From: an uncultured Helcococcus sp.
GTDB lineage: Bacteria > Bacillota > Clostridia > Tissierellales > Peptoniphilaceae
Direction of reading: 5' to 3'
Length of the DNA stretch: 59,288 nucleotides
Assembly (NCBI RefSeq): GCF_946998255.1
Contig: NZ_CAMPYN010000001.1
Location: forward strand, 1 to 59,288
Shown here: one piece after another, positions 16,793 through 25,995 of the stretch
How the letters are laid out: each line of letters opens with the position of its first letter
Position numbering within the stretch: the first letter of the stretch is position 1
Translations under genes and position numbers: made by a program
Notes under the pieces: model-generated
Told to the model about the DNA's origin: nothing
Database searches by the model: none
What the model saw: the letters and a program-made list of their open reading frames with translations, nothing else

Positions 16793-17726
16793 TTACTTCT
16801 CCTACTAAATTTTCATATAAATTATAAATATATTTTTCATATTTACTTTTTATTACTTTTCCCCTAAGACTAGATACAGATATATCCTTGCTAAAATCAA
16901 GCTTATAAGCTACCAATTGCTGGTCTTTATACCTCTTATCCCTATCTTCGATACCATATCTCCTATCACCTAAGATAGGATGACCTATATCGGATAAGCT
17001 AACTCTAATTTGATGGGTCCTACCAGTTAACAATTCTATCTCTACCAAAGAATAATCATCATTAAACTGTATAGGTCTAATTATAGTTTTTGATTTTTTC
17101 CCAGATTTTACAACATGTACTTGGTTGTTATCGTCTTTTTCTAATTGATTTATAATTTCAATTTTTTTATCAATCTTTCCATGTACGATTGCTAGGTAAA
17201 ATTTAGATATTTTTTCCTGCTCTTGGTTTAGCTTTAGTAAACTTTCTCTATTTTTTGCACCTATAACTAGACCTCTTGTATTTCTGTCTAATCTATTGAC
17301 AATTGCCGGTCTAAAACTAGTTTCAAGCCTAGGAATATATTCTCCATTTGAAATCATTAAATCTATCATAAAATCCACTAAGTTTTTTCCATAATCTGAC
17401 TTATCTGCAGCATGAACAAGGATATTTTGGTCTTTATCCATAATCATTACATCAGAATTTTCGAAGGCAATATCTACATCTATTAGAGACTTAAACGGCT
17501 TATTTTCTTCCATCCATTTTTCCAATTCTTCATCATAAATATATAGGTAAAGAATATCCCCTTCTTTTAATTTATAATTAGATTCAACTCTTTTTTTATT
17601 TACTTTTATTTTTTTCTTTCTTATCCATTTATACAAGAGCGAATTCGGTGCCTTGTTTAAATATTTATTAAGAAATTTTATCAATGTTTGCTGTGAATCG
17701 TTAGATTCTATCTTAATTTTTCTCAT
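16785..17726 (-). CDS. RluA-family 23S rRNA pseudouridine synthase
   Basis: Converts uridine to pseudouridine in structured RNA. An N-terminal S4 domain (about 15-75, KIKVNKKRVESNYKLKEGD) is followed by the catalytic domain with the RluA signature VNRLDRNTRGLVI, whose aspartate is the nucleophile, and GRTHQIRVSL. 313 residues, normal. The RluC/RluD-type target is not certain. It is the first gene of a run into the two-component system, overlapping the regulator gene by 8 nt. Confidence 0.92.
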   Translation of the reverse strand: MRKIKIESNDSQQTLIKFLNKYLNKAPNSLLYKWIRKKKIKVNKKRVESNYKLKEGDILYLYIYDEELEKWMEENKPFKSLIDVDIAFENSDVMIMDKDQNILVHAADKSDYGKNLVDFMIDLMISNGEYIPRLETSFRPAIVNRLDRNTRGLVIGAKNRESLLKLNQEQEKISKFYLAIVHGKIDKKIEIINQLEKDDNNQVHVVKSGKKSKTIIRPIQFNDDYSLVEIELLTGRTHQIRVSLSDIGHPILGDRRYGIEDRDKRYKDQQLVAYKLDFSKDISVSSLRGKVIKSKYEKYIYNLYENLVGEVND

Positions 17727-17797
17727 TTATTTTTAATCCTTTTTATGTTATTATTGTAGCATACTTGAGTAATAATGAGTAGATGAAAGGAGATATG

Positions 17798-18175
17798 ATG
17801 AAATATATAAAAGATTTTTTCTATAATTTTAGCGATATACTTTTATCTGTTTTAGTAGCAATAGGTGCCATATATCTTATATATTTTAGTATGGATCAAT
17901 TAATTAACATTGAACATAATACTGAAGCTATTGTATCCAATGTCAGTGCCAATCAAACAGAAACCATAGAGGAAAGTAAAATTAATGTAAGTATACCGTC
18001 CGGTGTCAACTTAGACCAAGCTAGTGAAATATTACTTTCATATGGTATTATAAAAGACAAAGAAAAATTCATGGATTCTTTTACTGACAAAGATGCTATA
18101 TTTAATTCTGGAACTTTTGAACTTGAAAAAGATATGGATTTTGAAAAAATAAAAGAAATACTTATAGTACATTAG
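17798..18175 (+). CDS. MltG/YceG-like single-pass membrane protein
   Basis: About 125 residues: a short cytoplasmic start, one transmembrane helix (about residues 10-32), then an extracellular region with the LysM-like segment VSIPSGVNLDQASEILLSYG, typical of the N-terminal part of MltG-type endolytic transglycosylases. The catalytic MltG domain is absent, so this is a short form seen in clostridia rather than a full enzyme. The start is set by AAAGGAG; ATGs at 17783 and 17795 are alternatives. It is divergent from the RluA gene and ends in a terminator. Confidence 0.7.
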   Translation: MKYIKDFFYNFSDILLSVLVAIGAIYLIYFSMDQLINIEHNTEAIVSNVSANQTETIEESKINVSIPSGVNLDQASEILLSYGIIKDKEKFMDSFTDKDAIFNSGTFELEKDMDFEKIKEILIVH

Positions 18176-18204
18176 TTTATATATTATAAAATAATATTAG
18201 ATAA

Positions 18205-18248
18205 AACAAAGGAGCTATTACGAATTTATTATTCGTATGGCTCCTTTT
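18205..18248. terminator. bidirectional intrinsic terminator
   Basis: Long inverted repeat, AAAGGAGC...ACGAAT, loop of about 5, ATTCGT...GGCTCCTTTT, with A-tract before and T-tract after. It serves both converging genes. Confidence 0.88.
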
Positions 18249-18786
18249 AATTATTTACATATGATGCTATCAAGGAGTCTCTATATTTTTCATCAAAACA
18301 TCCCATAGCTTCTAAAGTATTTTTAATTTTAATATTTTTAGTATGTAAAATTATTCTGTATTTATTAGTAAAATTAATTTCGAAAATTTGATCCGCTAAT
18401 TTTTTTGATTGCATATTAATATAATAAGCATCTATATATTGAGGACTTTCTAATGATATCATCGCCATTACAGAATCATCTTTTAGACAATAGTTATTAG
18501 AACAATTATTTAATGCTATCCTAGCTTTCCTATTATTTTTACTATTTCTATGTCTATTATAATTTTCCATATCAAGCTTCGCCTTAGAATTATAATAATT
18601 ATAATTATATAAGGCTTTTTCAAAAGAATCTAAGACCACGAAGGGTCTTAGATTTATTAATTGAAAAATTTCATTGTTTTTGTGGTTAAATTCTTGTTTA
18701 TTTATAGATTTGTTTTCTAATAAATCTATATATAAATTTCTAAGCTCTATAAATCGATCTAATTTATCTTTTTCAGATTTGCACAC
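18247..18786 (-). CDS. conserved hypothetical protein
   Basis: A 179-residue protein with no signal peptide, membrane segment or recognised catalytic motif. The N-terminal half is helical and basic, with many Asn and Tyr (ALYNYNYYNSKAK). The C-terminal half has alternating strands (YRIILHTKNIKIKN). Its start overlaps the stop of the upstream P-loop gene by one base, so the two are translated together. Possibly of the DUF6648 type, but I am not sure. Confidence 0.65.
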   Translation of the reverse strand: MCKSEKDKLDRFIELRNLYIDLLENKSINKQEFNHKNNEIFQLINLRPFVVLDSFEKALYNYNYYNSKAKLDMENYNRHRNSKNNRKARIALNNCSNNYCLKDDSVMAMISLESPQYIDAYYINMQSKKLADQIFEINFTNKYRIILHTKNIKIKNTLEAMGCFDEKYRDSLIASYVNN

Positions 18787-19202
18787 TATAATACCTTAAT
18801 TTCTACTTCTAGTCCTTCAGGTAATTCTTCTTCGTGTTTATCTAATCCCATCAAGATTTCTAAATCATTATCCTTTGTTAACATATTTAACTTTTCTACT
18901 AAAGTTCTTAAGTCTTCATCGGAAAAATCAATAATTTCGTATATACCATCTAAGTATATTTTTTCAATATCATAGTCTCTTGAAACTATACCTGAAATAA
19001 ATCCATATAAACTTTCTACATTGTCAATGTGGAAGTTTTTAGCATTTATAAGTCTCACAGCATAGTCTAATGTGAATATATGTGAGTCATCAGTATCTAT
19101 AAATACTATATTACCGTTACCTCTTGCCTTTTCATTGTTGGCATTTTCAATAAGGTGTTTTGTTTTTCCACTTCCTGATTTTCCTAAAATTAAAGTAATC
19201 AT
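18786..19202 (-). CDS. small P-loop ATP-binding protein
   Basis: About 138 residues with a Walker A motif LGKSGSGKT right at the N terminus, an IVFIDTDDSH strand and a possible Walker B in KIYLDGIYEI. No helicase or kinase-specific motif is visible. Start 19202 is preferred, with AAGGA 8 nt upstream; an ATG at 19211 would overlap that site. It lies between a DUF1292 gene and a hypothetical gene, in one operon with both. Role unknown. Confidence 0.7.
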   Translation of the reverse strand: MITLILGKSGSGKTKHLIENANNEKARGNGNIVFIDTDDSHIFTLDYAVRLINAKNFHIDNVESLYGFISGIVSRDYDIEKIYLDGIYEIIDFSDEDLRTLVEKLNMLTKDNDLEILMGLDKHEEELPEGLEVEIKVL

Positions 19203-19226
19203 ATAACACATCCTTTTCTATTATAT

Positions 19227-19664
19227 TTATTCATGATCGTGGTCATGATCGTGATCACAATCATCACCACATTCATGATGGTGGTCAAGGGAATCTACAA
19301 CTTCATAGTAGGCATCTACAGCAAGATTAAATTCATCTTCGTCTTCGATCAACTCTACTTCAAAAGGATTACTATCCTCTGTATAATTTGCCCTATACAA
19401 CAATATTTCATCATCATCATTTTCGACTGGTAGTAAGGCTACATAGTCTTGACCATCAATTTCATACTCAGCGAGTATTACACATTCAAGCTCACGGTCG
19501 TCTTCCAAAGTCAAAATGATAGTTTCAAAATCTTCATAGTCTTCTAGAGCTTCAAATTCGTCATAATCACTATCATCGATATCGAATTCATCCATATCAT
19601 CGTATATCTCTAATCCATCATATGGGTTAGAATAATCGTCATCATAATTTAAATCTTTGTCCAT
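19227..19664 (-). CDS. DUF1292 protein with metal-binding-like tail
   Basis: A 145-residue, extremely acidic cytoplasmic protein. Residues 1-45 are mostly Asp/Glu/Tyr. The middle (about 46-120) is a DUF1292 domain (TIILTLEDDRELECVIL, YVALLPVE). The last 19 residues form a His/Asp/Cys-rich tail, HHHECGDDC then four repeated HD pairs, which looks able to bind metal ions. DUF1292 proteins are found beside ruvX in Firmicutes; this is a second, longer copy in the window. Function unknown. Confidence 0.8.
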   Translation of the reverse strand: MDKDLNYDDDYSNPYDGLEIYDDMDEFDIDDSDYDEFEALEDYEDFETIILTLEDDRELECVILAEYEIDGQDYVALLPVENDDDEILLYRANYTEDSNPFEVELIEDEDEFNLAVDAYYEVVDSLDHHHECGDDCDHDHDHDHE

Positions 19665-19712
19665 AAAACCTCCTACATTCCTTTATTTAAATATACACTT
19701 TTTAGGAGACTT

Positions 19713-21158
19713 TTACAAATTTTTTAATAACGTTTTCAAATATTCAAATACAAATTCTGTAGAAGATATTGACCATTGTTCATTAGGTGTGTGTGCGCCT
19801 GTAATTGTAGGTCCTATAGCTATCATATGAACATCAGGATATTTTTGACTTAATATTCCTGTTTCTAGTCCTGCATGGATTACTAATACTTCCATATCTT
19901 CATTTCTTATTGATTTATATGTTTTTACAGCCTTATCTAATAATTCAGTTTCGAATTCAGGTTTCCACATAGGATATCCTTCGGAAAATCTTATCTTGTA
20001 TCCATATATTTCAGCTTGTTTTTTTACAGTATCTTTTAAATCTTCTAGGTCTTGATCATGCGAACTTCTAATTGATGTTTCTATATAAAAACTGTTTTCT
20101 GTTGTTCTTACTTTGGCTAAGTTATTTGAAGATCTAACAATATTTAATTCTTTATCATAACTATTTACTCCATGTGGGAAAGTTGATAAAGATCTTAATA
20201 TCAATTTAGCTTGTTCATCATCAATGTATAAATCATCTTCTTTTTCTACTTCTTCTAAAGTAAATTCTAAATCTAATTCTCTTTTTAGATATAGGTCTTT
20301 TAATTCTAGGCTAATAGCTTCAAAATGTTCTTTTAGACTACCTATATTTTCAGCTTCTACCCCTATAATAGCATTTGCCATTGAAGGAATAGCATTATGT
20401 TTTGAGCCCCCTTCAATTTTACTCAACTTAATAGGAAGTTCATTTTGAAGCTTAATCAATAGAGAATCTAATAATTTTATAGCATTTAACCTAGCTTCAC
20501 CTATTGTAGATCCAGAGTGTCCACCTCTTAGTCCTGAAACTTTAATTTGGAAATTATTTAGATCTCTTGCTTCAACAAAGTTAATATCTAAATTTAGGTA
20601 TGCATTTATTCCTCCTGCACAACCTACTATAACAATCCAATCTTCTTCGTTATCCAAGTTAATTAAGTTTTTACCAGTTAACCACTGGTCTGATAAAGCT
20701 AAAGCACCATCCATACCTGTCTCTTCTGTAGTTGTGAAAATACATTCCAACTTTGGATGCTCTAATTTATTGTCTTCTAGTATTGCCATCATCAAGGCTA
20801 CGCCAGCCCCATCATCTGCACCAAGGGTTGTATCTTTTGCTTTAATAAAGTCTCCATCTACAACTATGTCGATAGGATCACAGGCGAAATTATGAAGTGA
20901 GTCTTCAGTTTTTTCGCAAACCATATCTAAGTGGGCTTGTAAAATAACTGGGTCATGACCTTCAAAAGAAGGACTTGCTGGCTTTACTATTAGTACATTA
21001 CCGGTATCATCTCTTTTTGTATCTAAACCTAATCTCTTACCAAAATCATATATAAACTCAGATATTTTTTCTTCATCATTTGAACATCTTGGTATTTGTG
21101 ATATTTTTTCAAAATTTTTAAATACTGCATAAGCAGTTGATTGTTTTAATTGTTCCAT
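19713..21158 (-). CDS. pepD: aminoacyl-histidine dipeptidase (M20 family)
   Basis: Cytosolic metallopeptidase that cleaves Xaa-His and other dipeptides, using two zinc ions. Metal-site motifs are visible: HLDMVCEK, LGADDGAGVA, TTEETGMDGA and the C-terminal GPTITGAHTPNE. At 481 residues it matches PepD. Its first base overlaps the stop of the upstream PrsA-like gene, so the two are translated together. Confidence 0.92.
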   Translation of the reverse strand: MEQLKQSTAYAVFKNFEKISQIPRCSNDEEKISEFIYDFGKRLGLDTKRDDTGNVLIVKPASPSFEGHDPVILQAHLDMVCEKTEDSLHNFACDPIDIVVDGDFIKAKDTTLGADDGAGVALMMAILEDNKLEHPKLECIFTTTEETGMDGALALSDQWLTGKNLINLDNEEDWIVIVGCAGGINAYLNLDINFVEARDLNNFQIKVSGLRGGHSGSTIGEARLNAIKLLDSLLIKLQNELPIKLSKIEGGSKHNAIPSMANAIIGVEAENIGSLKEHFEAISLELKDLYLKRELDLEFTLEEVEKEDDLYIDDEQAKLILRSLSTFPHGVNSYDKELNIVRSSNNLAKVRTTENSFYIETSIRSSHDQDLEDLKDTVKKQAEIYGYKIRFSEGYPMWKPEFETELLDKAVKTYKSIRNEDMEVLVIHAGLETGILSQKYPDVHMIAIGPTITGAHTPNEQWSISSTEFVFEYLKTLLKNL

Positions 21159-21901
21159 TAGTCAACTCTTTCTACTTTATATTTATCTTTTAATTCATTA
21201 GTTTTATTGAAATATTCTTCCTGTTGTTTTGACATTTTTAGATTTCTTTGAATATCATCCTTATAGTTTTCATAAGTGTTTTCTCTTTCTACAGACTTGT
21301 CTTCTAATTTTATAATATGGTATCCAAATTGACTCTTAACAGGATTTGAAATTTCATCAATTGATAATTCTAATAAAGCATTTTCGAATTCTGGTACCAT
21401 TTGTCCACTGTAGAATTCTCCTAAAGATCCACCTAAACTTCCTGAGCCATCTTTTGAAAACTCTTTAGCGAGGTCTTCAAAACTTTCACCATTATCTAAT
21501 TTTTCTTTAATTTCTTTAGCCTTTTCTTCATCATCAACTAGTATATGTGATGCCTTAAACTTATACACATCTTTTAATGAATCTTTGTTGTTTTCATACA
21601 TTTCTTTCACTTCTTCTTCAGTTACAGAAACATTATCTAAAAACTTTCTGATTGCATATTGTTTTAAGAATTGATCTTTTAGTAAATCTAACTCTTTTAT
21701 AAAATCTTCATCTTTTTCTAATTCATTTTCTTTTGCGTCTAAGTAAAAAAGCTCTTGGTTTAGTAACTCTTCTGCTACTTGTTTAAACCCTTCTTCGTTA
21801 TGGAAACTTTGACCTTGTGGTCCCATGCTGTGTACAAAATCATGAACCATATCTTGTGTTATTTCTTTTCCATTCACTCTGTAATAAACTTTATTTGACA
21901 T
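21158..21901 (-). CDS. parvulin-type peptidyl-prolyl isomerase without signal peptide
   Basis: A 247-residue foldase of the PrsA/SurA kind. The N-terminal half is a helical SurA-like chaperone region. The parvulin domain (about 112-205) shows ASHILVDDEEKA, FAKEFSKDGSG-like text, GGSLGEFYSGQMVPEFE and SQFGYHIIKLED. Unlike PrsA there is no signal peptide or lipobox; the protein begins MSNKVYYRVNGKEIT. It should therefore act in the cytoplasm. Co-transcribed with cvfB and pepD. Confidence 0.88.
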   Translation of the reverse strand: MSNKVYYRVNGKEITQDMVHDFVHSMGPQGQSFHNEEGFKQVAEELLNQELFYLDAKENELEKDEDFIKELDLLKDQFLKQYAIRKFLDNVSVTEEEVKEMYENNKDSLKDVYKFKASHILVDDEEKAKEIKEKLDNGESFEDLAKEFSKDGSGSLGGSLGEFYSGQMVPEFENALLELSIDEISNPVKSQFGYHIIKLEDKSVERENTYENYKDDIQRNLKMSKQQEEYFNKTNELKDKYKVERVD

Positions 21902-21909
21902 ATATCCTC

Positions 21910-22752
21910 CTATTTAAGTAATTTTATACCATCTTTAGTAATGTTAATCTTTCTTTGTTTGTACAATCTTCCTATAGATCTCTTAAATTGAGACTTCGAC
22001 ATGTTGAAGACAGATCTTATAAGCTTCGGATCGCTCTTATCATTAACCTTTAAATACCCACCATTATCTGATAATGTCTTGTAAATCAAATTAGCATCTT
22101 TATTTAGCTCCACATGAGCTCTATTGTTGTAGGTAAGGTCTAGTTTACCATCTTCTTTAACTTTTTTAACCCTTAACCTTATACTATCGCCAACTTTAGG
22201 TACACCTGTTATTTCATCCTGATGTAGCATTCCATTATACTTACCTTCAACTAATATAAAGGCACCATAAGATGAATCATAGGCATAAATAATACCGTCT
22301 ACCCAATCATCTTCTTTTATTTTTCCATCGTTAGCAAAATAATCATCGACCTTCATAGTGGCAGTTAACCTATCGGACTTATCGATATAAACTCCGACTA
22401 GGTGGTAATCATATTTTTTTATCTGACCTACTTGTTCTTCAAAGGGTAATAAAAGATCTTTGTCCAATCCCCAATCAAGAAAAGCTCCTATTTTAGTAGT
22501 GTCTACCACTTGTAAAATTGCTAAGTCTCCTACTTCAGCCTTGGGTTTTTTGCTAGTTGCTATAGGTCTGTTTTGATTGTCTTTATAAATAAATACTTCT
22601 AGGCTATCGCCTACTTCTTTATTTTTTCTTAGGTACTTTTTAGGTATTAAAACATCATCTTTATCATCTGAATCAATAGTTTCTCCTAAAAAAGCACCGA
22701 TACTAGTAATCCTTTTAATTATTAGCGTTTGCGTTTTCCCTAACTTGTACAT
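21910..22752 (-). CDS. cvfB: S1-domain RNA-binding protein CvfB
   Basis: RNA-binding regulator with tandem S1-like domains (SIGAFLGETID, KIGAFLDWGLDKDLLLPF, SSYGAFILVEGKYNGMLHQDE) and a C-terminal winged-helix segment (DPKLIRSVFNMSKSQFKRSIG). The family is known from staphylococcal virulence regulation and B. subtilis YitL. Start 22752 fits the family N terminus (MYKLGKTQTLI) and has GAGG upstream; a longer in-frame start at 22779 is possible. It overlaps the 3' end of yitT. Confidence 0.88.
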   Translation of the reverse strand: MYKLGKTQTLIIKRITSIGAFLGETIDSDDKDDVLIPKKYLRKNKEVGDSLEVFIYKDNQNRPIATSKKPKAEVGDLAILQVVDTTKIGAFLDWGLDKDLLLPFEEQVGQIKKYDYHLVGVYIDKSDRLTATMKVDDYFANDGKIKEDDWVDGIIYAYDSSYGAFILVEGKYNGMLHQDEITGVPKVGDSIRLRVKKVKEDGKLDLTYNNRAHVELNKDANLIYKTLSDNGGYLKVNDKSDPKLIRSVFNMSKSQFKRSIGRLYKQRKINITKDGIKLLK

Positions 22753-23623
22753 TGTTTGCCGCCTCTCTTGAGAAACCATATCCTATAACTTCATTTATGT
22801 TAGTTATATATACAAATGCATCGTCATCTATACTATCAATATAATTTCTTATTTTAATATACTGTTTTGTATCAACTATAGATACTAGTACATTTTGTTC
22901 TTTTTTAGTATATCCACCTCTAGCATCGTAAAAAGTTGTACCTCTGTTAATTTCTTTGTGGATAAAATTATTAATATTATCAATTTCTTTAGATACAATA
23001 ACCATTTGAATTTTTGAGTTAAATCCAGCGATAGTATTATCTAGGACCCATGTTGTTATATATAGGGACATAAAGGCATAAATACCAGATTGCAAACCAA
23101 AAGTAAGACCAGCTAAGGCTATTACAAAGGCATCTACTATCAACATCCCTTTGCTAACTGATATTCCCATCTTAGCCTCTAATATTTTAGCTAAAACATC
23201 GGTTCCACCCGTTGATGCATTTTGTCTAAATACTATAGCTAGTCCCAGACCTATTAGAACAGCACCTAAGATTAGATTAGCTAAATTGTCTCCTAAGATA
23301 GGTTCTTTTATATCTATCAAAGCATCAAATATAGTCATAAAACCAGAATATGAGCCAGCCCCTATAATAGTATATAATCCAAATTCTTTACCAATAACCA
23401 TATAGCCGACCAAGAGTAAAATAACATTTAATACCCCCATGGTCAAACCAATATTTAAATTAGGTATGTAATAATTAATTACTTGGGCAAAACCAGTAAC
23501 TCCGCCAGCTGCAATTTTTAATGGTATATTAAAAAATATTGTACCTGTCGTCATTATAAATGTACCTACTAAAATAAAAAATATGGATTCTATTCTTTTT
23601 CTATTTATTATAGATTCTTTCAT
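22715..23623 (-). CDS. YitT family membrane protein (DUF161/DUF2179)
   Basis: Integral membrane protein of 302 residues with about five to six transmembrane segments in the first 210 residues (GGVTGFAQVINYY, GLGLAIVFRQNASTGGTD) and a cytoplasmic DUF2179 domain at the C terminus (QNVLVSIVDTKQYIKIRNYI). The family is common in Firmicutes and its substrate is unknown. Its end overlaps cvfB by 38 nt. Confidence 0.9.
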   Translation of the reverse strand: MKESIINRKRIESIFFILVGTFIMTTGTIFFNIPLKIAAGGVTGFAQVINYYIPNLNIGLTMGVLNVILLLVGYMVIGKEFGLYTIIGAGSYSGFMTIFDALIDIKEPILGDNLANLILGAVLIGLGLAIVFRQNASTGGTDVLAKILEAKMGISVSKGMLIVDAFVIALAGLTFGLQSGIYAFMSLYITTWVLDNTIAGFNSKIQMVIVSKEIDNINNFIHKEINRGTTFYDARGGYTKKEQNVLVSIVDTKQYIKIRNYIDSIDDDAFVYITNINEVIGYGFSREAANNVQVRENANANN

Positions 23624-23633
23624 CTATACCTCC

Positions 23634-25313
23634 TTATATTTCAGAGATCATTATTAATATTATAGGGTCTCTATTTAATTCCTTTCTTGTATATGATTTT
23701 AACCTATCGATTACTTGACGTTTCATTTCTGATACATCAGTAATCTTTTTGTTGTTAATTTCATTCTTAAGTTTACCTAAAATTTTATAAGCTCCATCCA
23801 TCAAATCTTGGGAATCTTTAACATACACAAATCCTCTTGATAAAATTTGTGGATTACCAACAATCTTTTTAGCTTTGCTATCCCATACCATTGAAGCTGT
23901 GATAATACCATCATCAGATAATTTTTGCCTATCTTTTAAGACAATATTACCAACATCACCTATACCTAAACCATCAACTAAAACTTTTCCTGCTGGCACT
24001 TTGCCAACAATCTTTGCAGAATTATTAGTTAATTCTAGGACATCACCAAGCTCTAATATGAAGCAATCTTTTTCTTTAGCCCCCATAGATACATAAAGTT
24101 CTTTGTGCATGATTTGATGTCTAAGTTCACCGTGGACAGGAATAAAGTATTTAGGTCTAACCAAGGCAAGCATTAGCTTTAGTTCTTCCCTAGATGCGTG
24201 TCCTGAAACGTGAACATCTGCTAGGGCTGAGTAAACAGTTTTAACACCTAATTTTGCTAGGTTGTTTATAACTGTAGAAACTGATTCTTCATTACCTGGT
24301 ATTGGAGATGCAGAAATAATTACTGTATCCCCTTTTTCCAATTTTAATTGCCTGTGGTCTCCCCTAGCCATTCTAGTAAGAGCAGCCATTTGTTCACCCT
24401 GACTACCAGTAGTCAACATAACAATTTCATTATCTTTAAACTTGTTAATCTTACTAATATCTTGAATAGTATCTTTCTTAACTCTTAAATAACCTAGTTC
24501 AACAGCTATCCCAATATTTCTTACCATTGACCTACCTGATATAAATATTTTTTTCTTATGGTATTCAGCAGCGTCAAATACTTGTTGTACACGGTGTAGG
24601 TTTGATGCAAAAGTAGCTACACAAATACGTCCTTCAGCTTCTGAGAAAACTTTCTTAAAAGTTTCTCTGATGGAAACTTCACTCATTGTATATCCAGATC
24701 TCTCTACATTAGTTGAATCACTTAACATAGCTAGTACACCTTGTCTACCAAGTTCACCAAGTCTTTGTAAGTCCATATGAACACCATCTATAGGTGTATA
24801 GTCAACCTTGAAGTCACCTGTGAAAAGTATAGTTCCAACTTCTGTATGAAGGGCTATAGCACAAGCTGCAGGAATGGAGTGGTTTACAGAAATAAATTCA
24901 ACATCAACATCACCTAGTCTAATTGTTTGACCAGGAGATACATTTTTTAACATGTTTGTTGGTAAACCATGTTCTTCTAATTTTCCTTGGATTAATCCAT
25001 TTGTAAGTCTTGTACTATAAACTCTTGTGTTTATCTTCTTTAATAAGTATGGTACTGCACCAATGTGGTCCTCATGACCATGTGTTATTAGTAAAGCTTT
25101 TATCTTATCTTTGTTTTCCTCTAAGTAGGTAAAGTCTTGTATAACTATATCTACACCAGGCATTGAATCATCAGGGAAAGTTGTACCTGCATCTATAATG
25201 AATATTTGATTGTTATATTCAACTGCGGTCATATTTTTTCCAATTTCACCAACACCGCCTAAAGGAATAATTTTTATTGTTTGATTTTTTTTCTTTTTAT
25301 AATATCTTGCCAT
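23634..25313 (-). CDS. rnj: ribonuclease J
   Basis: mRNA-decay and rRNA-processing nuclease with 5'-3' exo and endo activity. Metallo-beta-lactamase core with the zinc motif THGHEDHIGAVPYLL, HSIPAACAI and FTGDFKVDYTP, then the beta-CASP domain and the C-terminal VSGHASREELKLML and VHGELRHQ motifs. 559 residues, normal for RNase J1. It ends the alaS-ireB-ruvX-DUF1292-rnj run. Whether it is the J1 or J2 paralog cannot be told. Confidence 0.94.
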   Translation of the reverse strand: MARYYKKKKNQTIKIIPLGGVGEIGKNMTAVEYNNQIFIIDAGTTFPDDSMPGVDIVIQDFTYLEENKDKIKALLITHGHEDHIGAVPYLLKKINTRVYSTRLTNGLIQGKLEEHGLPTNMLKNVSPGQTIRLGDVDVEFISVNHSIPAACAIALHTEVGTILFTGDFKVDYTPIDGVHMDLQRLGELGRQGVLAMLSDSTNVERSGYTMSEVSIRETFKKVFSEAEGRICVATFASNLHRVQQVFDAAEYHKKKIFISGRSMVRNIGIAVELGYLRVKKDTIQDISKINKFKDNEIVMLTTGSQGEQMAALTRMARGDHRQLKLEKGDTVIISASPIPGNEESVSTVINNLAKLGVKTVYSALADVHVSGHASREELKLMLALVRPKYFIPVHGELRHQIMHKELYVSMGAKEKDCFILELGDVLELTNNSAKIVGKVPAGKVLVDGLGIGDVGNIVLKDRQKLSDDGIITASMVWDSKAKKIVGNPQILSRGFVYVKDSQDLMDGAYKILGKLKNEINNKKITDVSEMKRQVIDRLKSYTRKELNRDPIILIMISEI

Positions 25314-25333
25314 ATTTAACCTTTCAATCTAAT

Positions 25334-25573
25334 TTAATCTTCTAAAAGTTCAGCATATACAGCAAGGATTTCATCTAACTCTTTATCATCTTCTATTGGA
25401 TAAAATACAGCTTCATCTCCTTCAGTTTCAATCTCAAAAATATATAATTCTTCTACTTCTTCATTTAGTAAAGCTGCATAGTCTTTATCATCTACTCCAA
25501 ATGTGTCTAAAAGAAGTAGATTCAATGTTGTATCTCCATCAGTAATTTCAATATATTGATCTAAATTATCCAT
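25334..25573 (-). CDS. DUF1292 protein
   Basis: A 79-residue acidic protein, the compact form of the DUF1292 family (YIEITDGDTTLNLLLLDTF, DYAALLNEE, YIFEIETEGDEAVFYPIEDD). Start 25573 is taken because AAGGTG lies 3 nt upstream and the ATG directly follows the ruvX stop. This is its standard place, downstream of ruvX and ireB. Function unknown. Confidence 0.88.
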   Translation of the reverse strand: MDNLDQYIEITDGDTTLNLLLLDTFGVDDKDYAALLNEEVEELYIFEIETEGDEAVFYPIEDDKELDEILAVYAELLED

Positions 25574-25575
25574 AA

Positions 25576-25986
25576 TCACCTTGCGTCTAAATAAGATTGT
25601 AGTATAAAACAAGCTGCAATCTTATCTATATGCTCCTTTCTATTCTCTCTTCTAACTTTTTGTTTTATTAATACTTCTTCCGCTTCAAGAGTTGTAAGCC
25701 TTTCATCTTCATATATGATTTCATTGTCAATCTCTTTTTTCAATAAATCTACAAAACTCATAACTCTTTGAGCTTGTGGACCTTTGCTACCATCCATATT
25801 GTATGGCATACCCACAATTATTTTATCTATATTCTCTTCTTCTATTATTTTCTTTAACTTATCTATATCTTCTCTTACACTTGTTCTTTTTATTGTCACT
25901 AAACCATTAGCAAAAATTTTCATTGGATCAGAAATAGCAACACCAATAGTTTTTTTGCCCAAATCTAAACCTAAAAACCTATCCAT
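25576..25986 (-). CDS. ruvX: putative pre-16S rRNA nuclease / Holliday junction resolvase-like YqgF
   Basis: RNase H-fold protein of about 137 residues. The N-terminal FLGLDLGKKTIGVAISDP holds the first catalytic aspartate; IVGMPYNMDGSKGPQA and DERLTTLEAEEVL are the other family blocks, and the C-terminal HIDKIAACFILQSYL gives the last aspartate. Start at the ATG 25986, with GGGG 4 nt upstream; the frame also opens at a TTG at 25998. A hairpin just upstream may attenuate readthrough from ireB. Confidence 0.92.
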   Translation of the reverse strand: MDRFLGLDLGKKTIGVAISDPMKIFANGLVTIKRTSVREDIDKLKKIIEEENIDKIIVGMPYNMDGSKGPQAQRVMSFVDLLKKEIDNEIIYEDERLTTLEAEEVLIKQKVRRENRKEHIDKIAACFILQSYLDAR

Positions 25987-25995
25987 ATTACCCCA

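Noticed and set aside
19227..19290. Repeated GATCATGATC-like text resembling a tandem repeat
   Set aside because: It encodes the His/Asp tail of the DUF1292 protein; the repetition comes from alternating His and Asp codons.
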